A stretch of DNA of 64,000 nucleotides, from positions 1 to 64,000 of the forward strand of contig KB722743.1 in assembly GCA_000349905.1 (NCBI GenBank). The letters run 5' to 3'. This document shows positions 23,613 to 35,835 of this stretch, in pieces (the first letter of the stretch is position 1; every line of letters starts with the position of its first letter). The notes beneath the pieces were generated by a model, which searched no databases, had not been told where the DNA came from, and saw only the letters and a list, made by a program, of their open reading frames with translations. The stretch comes from Volvariella volvacea V23. Its lineage: Eukaryota; Basidiomycota; Agaricomycetes; Agaricales; Pluteaceae. Made by a program: the position numbers and the translations under genes.

Positions 23613-24202
23613 CTCGAAGCATTAAGGATTGGCGCCAGACGTAGCGTGGATGTGACGGTTCCGATTCAAAGTGTTAATAGCACCGATTCGGGGGTAATGT
23701 ACTTTGTAATTATTTACCGGACTCCTTCACATCGTCATTGCTAGTTGAACGAACAAACCCCAGCGAGAGAAAGCGCTCAAAAGCTATTGCAACCGCGCTC
23801 ACGATGCTACTCAAGAGGGAATTTCATTCACGTACAGTTATCTTAGACAATCAGACTCAAGATCGTGCACAGACTAAACTCGTTGAGGCAGAGGGAGGGA
23901 CCCGACGACCCATCAGACTCGCGGAGTCACCCGCTGACTGGCGTGCACCAAGGTGGCTTGCCTTTGATCATATCTCGTATTTGGACATAACTGGCATGTA
24001 ATGTGCATGTATGGCGTACGATTGGAAATCGATGCGATGCGGGTGTAGTGGGGGAGGAATAAAAACACAACACGAAACAAAGGTGCAAAATAGGTGTCGG
24101 TAATGTGACCAGAAAGCCCAACTTTTGTGATACCCCGGGGTGGTAGTTCGATCGCCCTCTGTGCGTCCGCATATAGCCCGGGCAGAGCGAGGTCTAGAGA
24201 GT
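23613..24202. other. Intergenic stretch between the F-box gene and the eS30 gene
   Basis: About 590 bp holding the F-box promoter and the 3' end of eS30. The open frames in it carry no recognisable domain. Confidence 0.5.
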
Positions 24203-24662
24203 TTACTTCTCGGGGTTGGGGTTCCTGTGAGCATTTCAGGCCGGTTAGATATGGCGATAGACCAGCGGAGCGGAGCAGAGGAAGCGATAGGGATAATCAA
24301 AGGAAAGATTAACTCACATTCTTCGTTTGCCGCCAGGTAGTGTTGTAACGTTTACGAATCTACACGAAGGCGCCTCGATCAACACCCCGCCAAAATCCCG
24401 ACTATAGCTCCCCAACTCACCGGCGGTTGTACAAGATCCTCTTCTTTGCACGACCCTTTGGTGTCTTCTTCTTCTCTTGTTTCTCCACTTTGGGAGTTTG
24501 AGACTTGACTTTACCAGCGCGGGCAAGAGAGCCGTGGACTATCCGCCAGAATCCAGGTCGAAATCAGAATCCAGCACGGGAAGGCGAGGGCAAGGAGATG
24601 ATGGAGACATCATGTAAGAGTTCATGCGAACAATGACGACGAGCGATCTAACCTTTTCCCAT
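24203..24662 (-). CDS. 40S ribosomal protein eS30
   Basis: Structural protein of the small ribosomal subunit. It is split into four tiny exons: 24653-24662 (ATGGGAAAAG, giving MGK), 24421-24538, 24318-24359 and 24203-24224. Joined at GT...AG sites they give 63 residues, the usual fungal length. Exon two reads [20 protein letters not shown], then [20 protein letters not shown]. Exon three gives [14 protein letters not shown], and exon four gives NPNPEK before TAA. There is no ubiquitin-like (FAU-type) fusion upstream, as expected for fungi. No single open frame covers it, so automatic ORF calling misses it. High intron density at the 5' end is normal for ribosomal protein genes in basidiomycetes. 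Confidence 0.93.
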
Positions 24663-25213
24663 ATTGTCTTGAAGCTTTGCGTAGGCCGTATACGACGATG
24701 GGCAGGCTGTTGGGTGGGTGAACTGTACAGTCAGCCGAAATAAGGTTCGAGTGGATTCTCACGCGACGGGTAAATACGCTCAAATAATGGTCATTAATAA
24801 GCGCTCCAAGCGCTTACACCCGTTCCACACGCCAAGTCGCGAACCTCTACATCTGTGTTCATTCTAGGCGCGTTGAAGTCAAGGTATAGTGCCATTTGTG
24901 AGATAGTCTAAATTAGTATGGAAGCGCTGCGAAATGACAATGGGACAAGGCCTTTGCTACCTTACGAGGGCCTGCTATTGCTTGACTGGACTATTGAATC
25001 AGTATTCCAGTCAAACAATGGCGCACCCTGCTCCAAGTCATACACCTGTGTAGCTTTAATGACCCGAATTCTAGGCGCTTCTCCTATTGACAGTGGTCAC
25101 TCTATGCTTGGAACAATGCATATATGCGTATGTACAGCAGGTGCAAACACGTATATACCCCTTGCAAACGCGACACACGCTATGAAACCACTCCCCTGTG
25201 CTGCATCACCCGT
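24663..25213. other. Intergenic stretch between eS30 and the permease gene
   Basis: About 550 bp containing the eS30 promoter and the permease 3' end. No supported gene. Confidence 0.5.
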
Positions 25214-27855
25214 TCACTGTAGTACTGCTACTATGAGCTTCCTGTGCGGCTGCTTGATCACTATTGGGTGCATTGAGCGATTTCGTAGGAGGCGCTGCCT
25301 CAAACACGTCGGATTGATTGCTAGGCGTGTTCTGAAGGTCTTGAGGAATTGACGGTCCGGTGTAGTGGTACCTACCATCTTATACACGAACGAATCTATG
25401 AGTCCAAAAGCATACGATGTTATGAGGAAGAAAACGCACCGATCGTGTACCATACTGCGCTAATCACCGCAAACCCGAAAAACACCACGGAGGCATAATC
25501 TAGGAAGAGAAAAAGATAGCTAAATCGCCTCGTTACTCTGTAGGGATGGCTTGAACGTACTCATAGTAACGGGTGTGACGGGTATAACCACCGGCATCGA
25601 GAACAGCACCATCTCAAACCCCACCCACAAAACGGCCACAACATTGAGCGCCCACCCCCACTTCCCTAAACTAAACCGCGCATCCACTACCTGTCTCCTC
25701 CCATTCGCCAATGACAGAGCAATAGGCATAGCATAGCTTGCGCCAAGACACATGACAGCCACGCCAACGAAAGCGTTGAACGCTGCCGTTGACCCAAAGT
25801 AAATAAGACCGAGAAGGATTTGAATGGTCGTCGAAAGGAGGTAAGCATTCACGGGGACTGAGGCAAGAGGGATCGGACCAAGTGAGGTGTTAACCTTGGA
25901 GAAGGTTTGGTGGAAGGGAAGTGCTTTGTCTCGTGCAAAGGACCAGGTTGAGCGAGAGGCAGCGCAACAGATTGAGATGGAACAAAATACTCCGATTACG
26001 AGAACTGCGACGTTTATTAGATGGGTATAGGTGGGTAAAAGAGAGCTTATCAGAATACATACTAATGAAGGTCTTTGTGGTAAATGTGTAGATTCGTAGT
26101 TAGGCCTGAGATATCCGAAACGTTAACTGGAGAGTTTACTTACGAGACCAAACCCGCCACTTTTAGAGCCCATTATCAATTCAAACATGACGCCAATAGG
26201 TTGACCGCTTGCCACTGTTATAAACGCTAGTCAATATAGGCTAGCTGATACCGTCATTCCAAACTCTCACCAGCAAGCAGTGTTTCTACATCTGGTAAAG
26301 TAAAAACGATCGGCAATAGGTATACCAATCCCATTATAGCTCCAATGGGAATCGACCATGTCATGGCTTGTGGTACTTGTATTGACGGGTCGTGGACTTC
26401 CTCGGCCATACTTGTAACTGCAATTTACCTCGGCCATGAGGAAAACTAAAACGGAAGGGCGGGAGCTAAACTTACTCATTCCGATGGCCGAGTAAGTATA
26501 AGCTGACAATTGTCATTCAGAGTAGTACCAAGCCTCGATGAAGCCGACTCACCAGCCTAGAAAAGGTTAGCGCATCCAACTTGTCAATGAATCAGAAGAA
26601 ATAGCTCACAGGAAGAGAACCGATGAAGAACGTCCACGTAGGATTCCACCCGGATGCAGAGGGATCGAAGTGACCTAGCGCATATTTTGCTGAATGACGA
26701 CCAGCGGCAGCTTTGACGGATATAGCTACGACAGTCACTATCCGTGGGTGTTATACATCTAAATGAAAGAAGGTGTCAATGGAGTGCTCACCGATGATAC
26801 CGAGCAATGTCCATACAGCTGATAGGATCTGGGATAATGAAAGTCAGATGATGGACGCTGTCCAAATGCTGCGAAGACCGACATCGATTAATGGCATCAA
26901 CGAGCCGAAGAAAATCCCAATAATGAGGGAGAAGAAAGTAATGGCTAGAAATATCAGATCTACACCCTTCCGTAAGCTTGAAGCGTTTCAGGATTATGCT
27001 CGAGTACTGGCTCACATGTCTGCCAGGTGGTGGCCTCCCACTCAGGATGAAAAATGCCAACCGCAGCAATTAGGAGTTGCGCAGTGCCCTTCAAGGTAGC
27101 CATCTCCATCAGCCTAACTTCAAACCCAGGAAACATACTAACAAACACCTACGAAATTGACCGAGAGGCTGATCGTCCAAACGCCCACAATAACTAGCCA
27201 CCCAGTAATCCACGAAAATATCAACCGATACTGCGGTGATGACAGTCTAAAGCACCAATAGTATGCTCCTGCCGACGTTGGATACTTTGAGCATATTTCA
27301 CTAAGGGATAGTGCCAGAGGTTGCGTGATCACGGAAACAAAAACCCAGCTGGTGTTTTTCTATATCTTCGTAATTGTGCATTTGGCGCTTAAAATTGGAC
27401 TTACGACCAGATAATGGTGGCTGGACCACCACCTATTAGCGATGTGGCAATGGGTGCGGACACTCCAAAGGCTGTGGATAATGCGAAAATGTGAGCATGT
27501 ACAGCAATGAGGAATTTACAGGTCACTCACGAACTGCCATTATGGCTGATGGGAAGACCTGATCAATCAGAGCTATTGAGGATCGGCCTCCCAGAATACT
27601 CACTGAGCGTCACTACACACTCGAGTTTAGTGCACAGTCGTACTACGCTATAACCACTTACTGAAGAGTATATGAAAAAGCCCACGGGACTGAAGGTTGA
27701 ATGAGACGCCTGAGCAGTTGATTTAGATGACAATCAGGTTAATGCATACTTACCCGTGAAAGTTCTTGCTTGTATCCTAGATCTTGCAGGTCCTGGATTG
27801 CCAATTCATCTTGGGTATTGGCCAACTCTCCTGGATACGATTTGCGTTTCGACAT
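25214..27855 (-). CDS. Amino-acid/GABA-type permease (APC superfamily)
   Basis: Plasma-membrane or organelle transporter of amino acids, GABA or related amines; the substrate cannot be told. Starts MSKRKSYPGELANTQDELAI, then QDLQDLGYKQELSR at a GTAAGT donor. This cytoplasmic leader is typical of the fungal GABA permease group. It is broken into many small exons. The consensus first-helix loop is seen as SLSEICSKYPTSAGAYYW (27138-27332), followed by WITGWLVIVGVWTISL. Near the C-terminus come IYFGSTAAFNAFVGVAVMCL, ASYAMPIALSL and WALNVVAVLWVGFEMVLFSM. The last exons read NYASVVFFGFAVISAVWYTI, then DGRYHYTGPSIPQD, and a hydrophilic tail ending in STTVNG. The stop is at 25214. About twelve membrane helices are expected. 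Confidence 0.88.
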
Positions 27856-29416
27856 CTCTGCAGAACGACGAATTAGCTGTTGCTCTGATGGTTATGAGAA
27901 GTACGAAGGTATCCAGAGTACGCCCGCCTAGTATGCCTCGAGCTCTTTTTAAAGGCGCTGGGTGCCAAACAGTGACATAGAAGAAGTCAACTGGATAAGT
28001 AGCATACATTGCCAGTGTGGCAAACCACAAAATTCCCTCGCCATCAGCATAGCCGCTCGAACATCGTGAAGAGAAGCCACGGCATGCATAGCGAAATCGG
28101 TCCGACGACATGCCCGTTTGACTAAATTATAGCACATGCTCAGTCAGGCGAAATGCAGCCTTGATCCAACTAGTAAGGCGTTTGTGCTCTTATAGGATGG
28201 GATGGAAGGGCTTACTCATTGGAAGCTTTGGACAGTGCGGCATTATTGATGGTTGATGCTGCACGATGGAAGATGCTCGACCTTCCCAGGGTTGTCCATC
28301 GTAGAGTTAGCACGGCCGATTGGGAGCCTTATCTGCCACGGTTGTACAGCATCAACACCTGAGTAAGATACTCGCGCTCAGTGTCAATGACATATGGTCA
28401 CCCGACCATTGTACTGAGTGACCAGCGTCCGACTTGCAAGGATGGTCAGGCTAAAGCAATGGGCTTGATATCGAGGCGTGCAGTTGGTTGGAAACTCCCG
28501 ATAGGGAGATGTCCTTCAATACCATAGATCTTCAATACCATTGCGTACTAGACTAACAACGTTGAACGTTTTGCGGTTAGTAGTATGAGTAATGGCTCGG
28601 GCATTGAAATGGATTGTCTTGCAATGAAGGCGTACTCTATATATTTTCATGTGCTGATGCGACTTGTGTGCGGGATTGTCGCAATTGTAGTCATTGGCAT
28701 GATTGTAGTCCAATAAAGCGGATAGCCGGCTCCGCGCCAGAGATAGGAGAAGTATGTGGTAGACATCAATAATTTGTTAACGCCGTGTTGCCTGATCAGA
28801 TAAGCTGTCGTAAGCTCCTAGTCCCGTTAGCGTTGCATAATAATTGCCATCCTCACACTAGCTCATTCCGTCCATTGGACCGGTCGCCGATGCTGGCATC
28901 GGACACTCGCACCATCTACCCGAGCCTTCATTTCTATTGCGGTGGTACATGGGGTATCTTCCCGAGCCTACTTATCCAGGTTAGAGTTCGTCGGTGTTCT
29001 TCCTCCAGCCGAGTTATTCAAGGCTTTGTTGGCTAGGACGCTCATCGCGGTCTTGAGTCCAACCTTAGCCCTTCAATCATGCGCAAAGCACCCGAGAAAG
29101 ACCCGGGTTAAGAGCAACCCGTGCCATTTCGTTGCCTTCCGAGCGTTTACTCGTAGCCTGATGTCGAAAAATTGCTTCCCGACGCGCACAACTAGGCCAC
29201 CGCTCCTTTGTTCAGGCCCACGCGCTTAATAACGCGACGTAAACACAATACAACAATACCCATTGCCACTATTCACATCCTTCACCACCGCATATTTCTG
29301 TTCATGGTAACGTTTTCCTCCACCGATACTGGGATATCCAAATAAATAAACGAGCATAGGAATTTATTAGCCCTAATGCGGAGTCTTGTTGTATTCATTG
29401 CGGTTCACTTCTGGCT
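27856..29416. other. Intergenic stretch, no supported gene
   Basis: About 1.5 kb between the permease start and the F-box gene. Minus-strand open frames at 27806-28137 overlap the permease 5' region in other frames and show no domain. The rest is without long coherent frames. Confidence 0.5.
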
Positions 29417-31156
29417 TTGAAACCATCACTTATCGGGGAGTCGCCCGTAAACCACCTAGTGCACTCCTTGGAAACTCCAGCTGCAGGGGAGATCCCAATT
29501 ATCAAATCTACTATCGATGAAGCCACCAAGGAACGGCGCCAGATAGACAAGGCGGTTGAACACGTCCAGGGGATACTGCGCCGGCTTACCGAAGAACAAG
29601 CGCGTCTCAACTCTTATATCCACACGCATAAGGCTCTTCTCTCACCCATACGAAAACTTTCCCAAGATATTATCAGCGAGATATTTATCATGGTCGCTCA
29701 CACGGGTTCCAGCAACCCATTTTCCTCGGCAACGCGTCTGGCTAATGTTTGCAGAGGATGGAGAAGGATTGCGTTGTCTACGGGGAGGCTGTGGGCGGGG
29801 ATCAGGGTGCGCATCGGTGCAGAAGCGGATATGGACAGGCATATGAAGATAACTAAAATATGCTTGAAGCGCTCACGGGAGTGCTCACTCCATATCAAAA
29901 TTCAAGCCGACATTGACATCGCACCATTGATGGACATTATTCTTCCTCATTCGAATCGGTGGCATTTGCTTGAACTCCAAGCCCCGCTATCTGCACACCG
30001 CTCACTCAAGAAAGCAAAGGGGGAGTTTGCATCCTTAGCCGTTCTCCAGCTCTCCATTCGGGATCTTCGCGGTCCTGTGAGAGTGGACGAGCTAAGAGAC
30101 GCATTCTCCAACGCACCACTATTGAAACATGTTGCACTCACACCACCGTTGCGTCTACCAGTCATGGAATTGCCTTGGGATCAATTGAAAAGTTGGGTCG
30201 GTATACTGTCTGTAGATGAAGTTGCCAGTCTATCGGAACGGGCACCTAACCTGGAATCCTTGATGTTCCTGGATTCACAATCCGTATCTACGACCCCGGT
30301 CCACCAAGCGCAGCCCATGACCCGCCTCAAATCGCTTCACTTGTCGTTCAATTCATCCCCGGCTTCCGTGAACAATCTCCCGGATATGCCCTCTCTCACT
30401 GCGCTCAGAATCCAACAACCCGTTTGGTTACCTGCCTCTCCTGGTCCCCTCCTTTCACTTGTCCAACGCCTGCCAAAATGCTTGACGAGCTTTGCTTACC
30501 AAGGAGGATTACAACTATCTGTTCTAACACGAATGCTGTCGTACCTCCCAAATGTCACCCACCTCTCTCTCGCCGGGGTATCTGGAGACCCAATTCTACT
30601 GGACATCTTTCACCAACTTACGTACAATCCCCGTGTCGACGTTTCTCAATGTCTCTTGCCTCGATTGGAAACATGCACCTTCGAAGTATCAGATAAGATA
30701 TCTGAACGTACCTTGTTATCATTCCTTCATTCCCGCTGGTTCATCGATTCCGACCTGAAGCCTGCACGAGGAAACGACAAAGTGTCCGCCTTGCGTTCCG
30801 CAAACGTCACGCACCAAACACACAATCCAGATATGACGAGTTCTCTCAAAGCTCGGATATACATGCTTCGAAGCCAGGGGCTCGATGTTAGAGTTACTTT
30901 AGGGAATGAATCTATTCCCGAGAAAGATTCCGTTCAAGACCTTACCAATACCCAGGACGGGGGGGTTGACCGCGATTTCCAGGATACCTTGCTGGGTGCC
31001 GCTATGCATCCCTGGTCTGGTGAGGACGAGGGAGATGAAGATGAGGGCGATCCTGCTGAATGGGATGATGAGGTCTATGAGATCGATGACGACGGTGATG
31101 GCGATGAATGGGGTACCGAAGAATCCGAAGTGGATTATGATGATTGGGTCGATTGA
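29417..31156 (+). CDS. F-box/LRR-type protein with acidic C-terminus
   Basis: A single uninterrupted frame of 579 residues, unusual in this intron-rich window. After a leader (MKPSLIGESPVNHLVHSLET) comes a helical, coiled-coil-like stretch (KERRQIDKAVEHVQGILRRL) and then LSPIRKLSQDIISEIFIMVA, then LANVCRGWRRIALSTGRLWA. This is the standard Agaricomycete F-box with its preceding helix. The body has leucine-spaced LRR-like units (for example LKHVALTPPLRLP, LTALRIQQPVWLP, MLSYLPNVTHLSLAGV). The last 60 residues are strongly acidic (GEDEGDEDEGDPAEWDDEVY). Likely an SCF adaptor by family. Large numbers of such genes are typical for these genomes. Confidence 0.82.
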   Translation: MKPSLIGESPVNHLVHSLETPAAGEIPIIKSTIDEATKERRQIDKAVEHVQGILRRLTEEQARLNSYIHTHKALLSPIRKLSQDIISEIFIMVAHTGSSNPFSSATRLANVCRGWRRIALSTGRLWAGIRVRIGAEADMDRHMKITKICLKRSRECSLHIKIQADIDIAPLMDIILPHSNRWHLLELQAPLSAHRSLKKAKGEFASLAVLQLSIRDLRGPVRVDELRDAFSNAPLLKHVALTPPLRLPVMELPWDQLKSWVGILSVDEVASLSERAPNLESLMFLDSQSVSTTPVHQAQPMTRLKSLHLSFNSSPASVNNLPDMPSLTALRIQQPVWLPASPGPLLSLVQRLPKCLTSFAYQGGLQLSVLTRMLSYLPNVTHLSLAGVSGDPILLDIFHQLTYNPRVDVSQCLLPRLETCTFEVSDKISERTLLSFLHSRWFIDSDLKPARGNDKVSALRSANVTHQTHNPDMTSSLKARIYMLRSQGLDVRVTLGNESIPEKDSVQDLTNTQDGGVDRDFQDTLLGAAMHPWSGEDEGDEDEGDPAEWDDEVYEIDDDGDGDEWGTEESEVDYDDWVD

Positions 31157-31556
31157 GGACCAGCAGGGGACGAGGAGTAATTTGTCGTGATGGAAGGGAA
31201 ATGAACCTGTGGGGGCAGAATAGCACCATGTTTAATAACTGGTTCAAGGGACGGACCGCTGGTCGGTCGACTTGAAGCACTTCTTACAGTTTGATGTTTC
31301 TCTACCATCGTTCACCTTTGCCATTGTATTGCGCCCCAGGATGTGTATTAGTTACATACCAACGACTTGTGAATATAGCCACCGGTTAGAGACTGAGGAT
31401 AGCTTCAAGCATATAGCGTTAGTTGCAGGACACAGGCCCCAATATTCATGGTACGGGGATGATACATGTATGAGATATAAGCGGCGTTGCAGACTGGACT
31501 GCTGCGAGTTTCGCCACCTCGTGCCTCGAGAGGCCACAGTCACATCTGCTAGTGTC
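31157..31556. other. Spacer between the F-box gene and the tRNA gene
   Basis: Roughly 400 bp. Open frames such as 31272-31790 (+) and 31352-31594 (-) run through the region, the plus one across the tRNA, and have no domain support. Confidence 0.5.
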
Positions 31557-31637
31557 ACACTGATGGTGAAGTGGTTATCATGCTTGCCTTCCATTGGCGT
31601 TCAGCAAGCGGCACGGGTTCGATTCCCGTTCAGTGTA
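31557..31637 (+). tRNA. tRNA-Gly(UCC) with a 9-nt intron
   Basis: The cloverleaf is complete. The acceptor stem ACACTGA (31557-31563) pairs fully with TCAGTGT (31630-31636), followed by discriminator A. The D-arm contains the A-box-like sequence TGGTGAAGTGGTTATCA. The anticodon stem CTTGC/GCAAG is perfect. The anticodon loop is CTTCCAA once TTGGCGTTC (31594-31602) is removed as an intron after position 37. The anticodon TCC is at 31590-31592. The T-arm is ACGGG-TTCGATT-CCCGT, a perfect 5-bp stem containing the B-box. A T-rich run (TACTTTTTCT) follows within about 10 bp as Pol III terminator. The mature length is 72 nt without CCA. Confidence 0.93.
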
Positions 31638-31802
31638 TTACTTTTTCTACCCCTGCCAAAGGATCCTCTCACTAGACATTTTCGTGCAACTCAGTTTGAT
31701 TTATGCATACAACAAGCTTATTTACCGGTGGGCTATATTTACATAAAGGTATACTCTCAGGGCAGCAGACGACCCGGAACACGCAGATAGCACGCAGACA
31801 AC

Positions 31803-34800
31803 TCACCCGCGCACGCGCTCGTGCGGTTCTTGCCAAGGGACACCTAATATCTTGAAGATTTCCTCTTCCGTTTCCGAAGCAATAATGGACCCTTATCGAG
31901 AACGTGTTGACATCACTTAGGACACTGTTGAAACAACCACTTACCAGTATTGAGTTTCACCCGTCGATCATGGGGATCGCGGACAACCCCAGCAAACAAG
32001 CCCCTTTGGTTCAGAGAGTATCCTAACACATTGGCTTTAAGCCTCATCGCACGGTTGAACTTGAAGGAAGAACATGAGTATGCCCCGTTGCGCCAAGCGT
32101 CCCTACTTACAATATCATCACCCTGCGACAAATTAGAATTTGGAATGCTTAATTTAGCGTGGAACAAGCATACCGTATAGTACAACAATGCAGCACCTCT
32201 TGATTGCCAGGGTACAGTAAGAAAGTCGATGCGCCGCCTCCGGGATCCTGCAACATGCGGAAGTCGACAAAGTCCACGGTAGATGACTTCCAGGTCGTTG
32301 GGGTCTTCGGGAAGAGCAAGATCGTCCATCAAAATGCCAGCATCGTGTAATAGTGGAAGGAGGTGACGGAGGATACCTAAGAGCACCATCGCTTAATTAA
32401 CCTTTAGCCACTTAGACAGATGTGCGCTTACCAGCGTGAGTTCTACCGTCAGCGGGGTTACGCGTGATCAAGATGTCGATATCCCCACAATCTTTCTTTC
32501 CTCTGAATAGTATCACGGTTGATTGAGGTTATCAATTTCAAATGTTCTTCCAACGTACCGCCTGTAGCTCCCCATTATTTCAATAAAAAGGTCCGGATCT
32601 AACCCTAAAGCTAGTAGGCCATGAGGATCTGACCAATCGTGAAATGAAAAACGTTGCACCAATGGGTTTGATCGATTCAAAAATCGCCTTAGCCTCCTCG
32701 CGCGGCATACGGCTGTTGACATCTAGTACACATTAGCAGGAAATTTGCGTGCGAAGCAGGCCAGATACAAGGCTACCCACCATCATAATACTTAAGGCCG
32801 ATCTCCTGCGCCGGAGTCAATCTGATACCGAAACTGCCGGACACGAGGTCGTCAAGGGTACGAATGCCATTCGCATACCACTTGAAAGCTGTCGAGCGAC
32901 CTTCATAGACGGGGAAATTGACAAAGGGGCTAAGCGAGTCAATAATGTCAACGCACCGACACCGTAAATTCCTTGCAATAGTTTAGTAACCTGGACGTCA
33001 TCGGTTCGCTCGTGCTCGATGCGTTTCAAATCTCCTGTCTCTAAAATTTCCATAATCTAAAAACCAGAATGTTCAGAGTATAGACTACACTTGACTGCTT
33101 TAAAGTTACTTTTTGCGCAGTTTTTTCTCCTACGCCACGGATGGACCGTGCTTCACTCAAGGACTTGATACGTTGCGGATGGTTCCGTAATGCACGGATA
33201 CCTGCTGGAGCTCATCAATAACCGTCCACGAAAGAAACAAACGACGGAAATGACATTTTCCGTAGCTGTACACTCTCCAGCGGTCCTCATCAGTTGGCTT
33301 TGCTTTATGTAACTCCATTAACTCTTCTAACTAATAAGAGATGAGAAACAGCTCAGATCTATTCATGAACAGCGCATACTTTGTCTATGATATCCTGATT
33401 AACGCAGTTCCCATTCTGGCGTTCTTTATTATCGCATGTGAAGCCCTAGAACGGGTTAGTGGCGTCCGATATCGGTGCAGGCCAGTAATGACGTACCCGC
33501 TTAGGAAGTTGCCCTTTGGAAGGCACGATGATCCCCGATTCATCGGCTTCTTCTTCGTCACTACCGGACTAAATGATGGTGAGCAAGATCATTCGAACGG
33601 GGCTACGATTTTCCCTACATCATACTCCGCTTCTGCTCGCGCCTGGGCATAGAATTCCGCTAACGGATCGTCCGCAGTGTTGTCTGTCACTTTAGACCCT
33701 GATGGTCCGAATGCGTTGGTGACAAGTTGAGGCGGGTATAATGGCGCATGGGGAGAATTGTCTGGAACCACATCTGATGAAGACTTGCTTCCCATTATGG
33801 AACGCTTATCTGGTGTGAATTCTCTAGTAGTCTGGTTAGCCCTTGACCACGATAATACGGAATGGAACCAACGATATGCGACTAAAGTCTTCTGCATGTG
33901 AAGGCTCGAGTGCCTTCTCTGCTTCCTTTGCCTTGTTCTTCCCTTTCGCGGAACTCGATGACTTTTTCGTACCGGCATCAAAACGTTCACTAAAGGCTGC
34001 GTGCAACCACACGTCTTCCATGCGTGCCTGAATCTGCTCCTTCTCGAGCACACGTACTTTCCCTATTCCAAATAGGACCCAGTCCCACTTCACGGTTGGG
34101 ATGTGGTCCGGAATCTGCTCCAACCGTTTCAATCCTAAAGCGCGCAGCGTGGGAGCACGTGGTGCATCCGTCACAATATGAGTTACAATGGATGGATCGT
34201 ATTCCGGAAGCAAATTCCCCCCATGCTTAACAATCTAATAAGAGAAAATGATCAGCGCCAACATCTGCAGTTGTCTCGTAACTTACAAGGTCCATACGCT
34301 TCCTGGTGCGTTGAGACGCAAAATTCATATCACCGCCAATGTACACAATATTCATGCCTTCCAAAAATTTGACAGCGTTCAACCCTTTCTTCGACCCATC
34401 TGCTACCTTGTCACGTAGAGTTCTAACATAATCAGCAGGCAATATCAGAGGGGATTTCTCCTTGGCTTTAGATTTCGACTGTTTCCCAGCCTTGCCAACC
34501 TCAGGCTTCCTCGATTGCACCTGACGAGAGTTGACCCCTCCCTTCGTAGCTTGAGGCACCAGCACTGCAGTCCGTGATCTTCGGGGAGATGGAGGTCTAG
34601 AATTGCTTGGAGAGCTCGAAACCTCGATGACGGAGTGATCGTCACCAGGATTGTCATCGGAAACTTCTGGTACCCTAAGTGTATTACCCAAATCCACCAC
34701 CTTTGCTCGACGCTTGGCGGCAGTATGTTGCGCTATGCGTTGCTTGAGTTCTCTGGATAACTTACTGGCACCAGCCTGCAAAACGCCAGGATTAGGAGGG

Positions 34801-35835
34801 ACTTCTATTACATCGTCTGTCAAGTCTTCGATCGGCGACGCGAGTGGGGCTTGGTCTTCATCGATAGGTTGAGGGGCGGTCTGCTCATCGCTCGCATGAC
34901 CTGAGCGAGCATTAGTAACTAAAGAGGTTTCGTCCTCCCCAGCCGGAAGAGCAACCTCCATTGATTTACTCGATTCTCTGTCAGTACTAGATAGTAAGTC
35001 GCGGTCCTTATGCACCTTGAAAGGATGCGTACGGTGTATTATCTCTGTGCCTTACGACATCTACCGTTGGTCGCCTCGGGCCCCGTGAACTTGGAAGTTG
35101 TTCCGTAATACCCCTGGCATCCGGGGCAACTGGAGCTCGTTCTTGTCTTAATGGAGCTAAGGACCCGCAGAGGCCCATAGGCGAGGGCAGTGGGGATCTA
35201 TTAACGCCAGCCAATGGCACCCCGAGCATTGCAGCGTCCGGAATTCCGTTCCTGTGATCACCCTCGGGTGGGGGTCTGATAATTTGACAACTCAGAAGGA
35301 ACCCTCTACGTCAGTGCGAAATCACCTAAACTTACGCGGGTGCGCTCCGCACATCATCTAGATTAGCCTCATGGCGTGAAGAGTGTGACTGCTTGCTGCG
35401 TTTGGTCGTCATTTTTTTTGATTCTTCTTGTGCCTTCCTCTTCAAGGCGGGCAAAAAGCTCTCAAAGTCATGTGAATGTATGGAAGGTACAAGGTTAGCC
35501 TCGGTTTGTGGGCTCGCCACATCCGTCAGTTGAGGTCTAGGGGTATGTGGGTCAGAGTGGCTGGCTATATGCGGGGGTGCCTGCCCCTCGCCGATATCTA
35601 TTGGACCCTTGGGTGCTGCATTGACGGTGGGCAGGTCATTGTCCGAGTGTGACGCTTTGGCCTCCGAAGTTTGGCTAGCGTGGATACTATTCAGGAGTTC
35701 TGGGGATATTGTGGATGGTGCCACCAACCTCTGCTTGCCTGCTAACCGCGAGACCCACTGATCCTTGTCTTCTTGAGGCATATCCATGAGCTCCTCCAGC
35801 CCCTGAAAGTACTTTCCGACGTCAAAGTCTGGCAT
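31803..35835 (-). CDS. DNA polymerase lambda/Pol4-like family X polymerase with BRCT domain
   Basis: Gap-filling polymerase for base-excision repair and end joining. Starts MPDFDVGKYFQGLEELMDMP at 35835 (an in-frame Met at 35868 is possible). A long Ser/Pro-rich, basic linker follows. The BRCT domain begins FLEGMNIVYIGGDMNFASQR and continues KHGGNLLPEYDPSIVTHIVT, then LEQIPDHIPTVKWDWVLFGI. A helix-hairpin-helix with KLLQGIYGVG lies near 32970-33000. The catalytic palm has GDIDILITRNPADGRTH (first two Asp, near 32470) and RRRRIDFLTVPWQSRGAALL (third Asp, near 32226). The C-terminus reads MRLKANVLGYSLNQRGLFAG, then the last exon ASETEEEIFKILGVPWQEPH and ERVRG. All three catalytic aspartates are present. 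The BRCT plus HhH plus palm order matches lambda rather than beta. Confidence 0.9.

Noticed and set aside
27806..28137. Minus-strand frames of 101 and 62 codons upstream of the permease
   Set aside because: They overlap the permease first exon in other frames, and no exon partners were found.
31272..31790. 172-codon plus-strand frame
   Set aside because: It runs straight through the tRNA-Gly gene and shows no domain.
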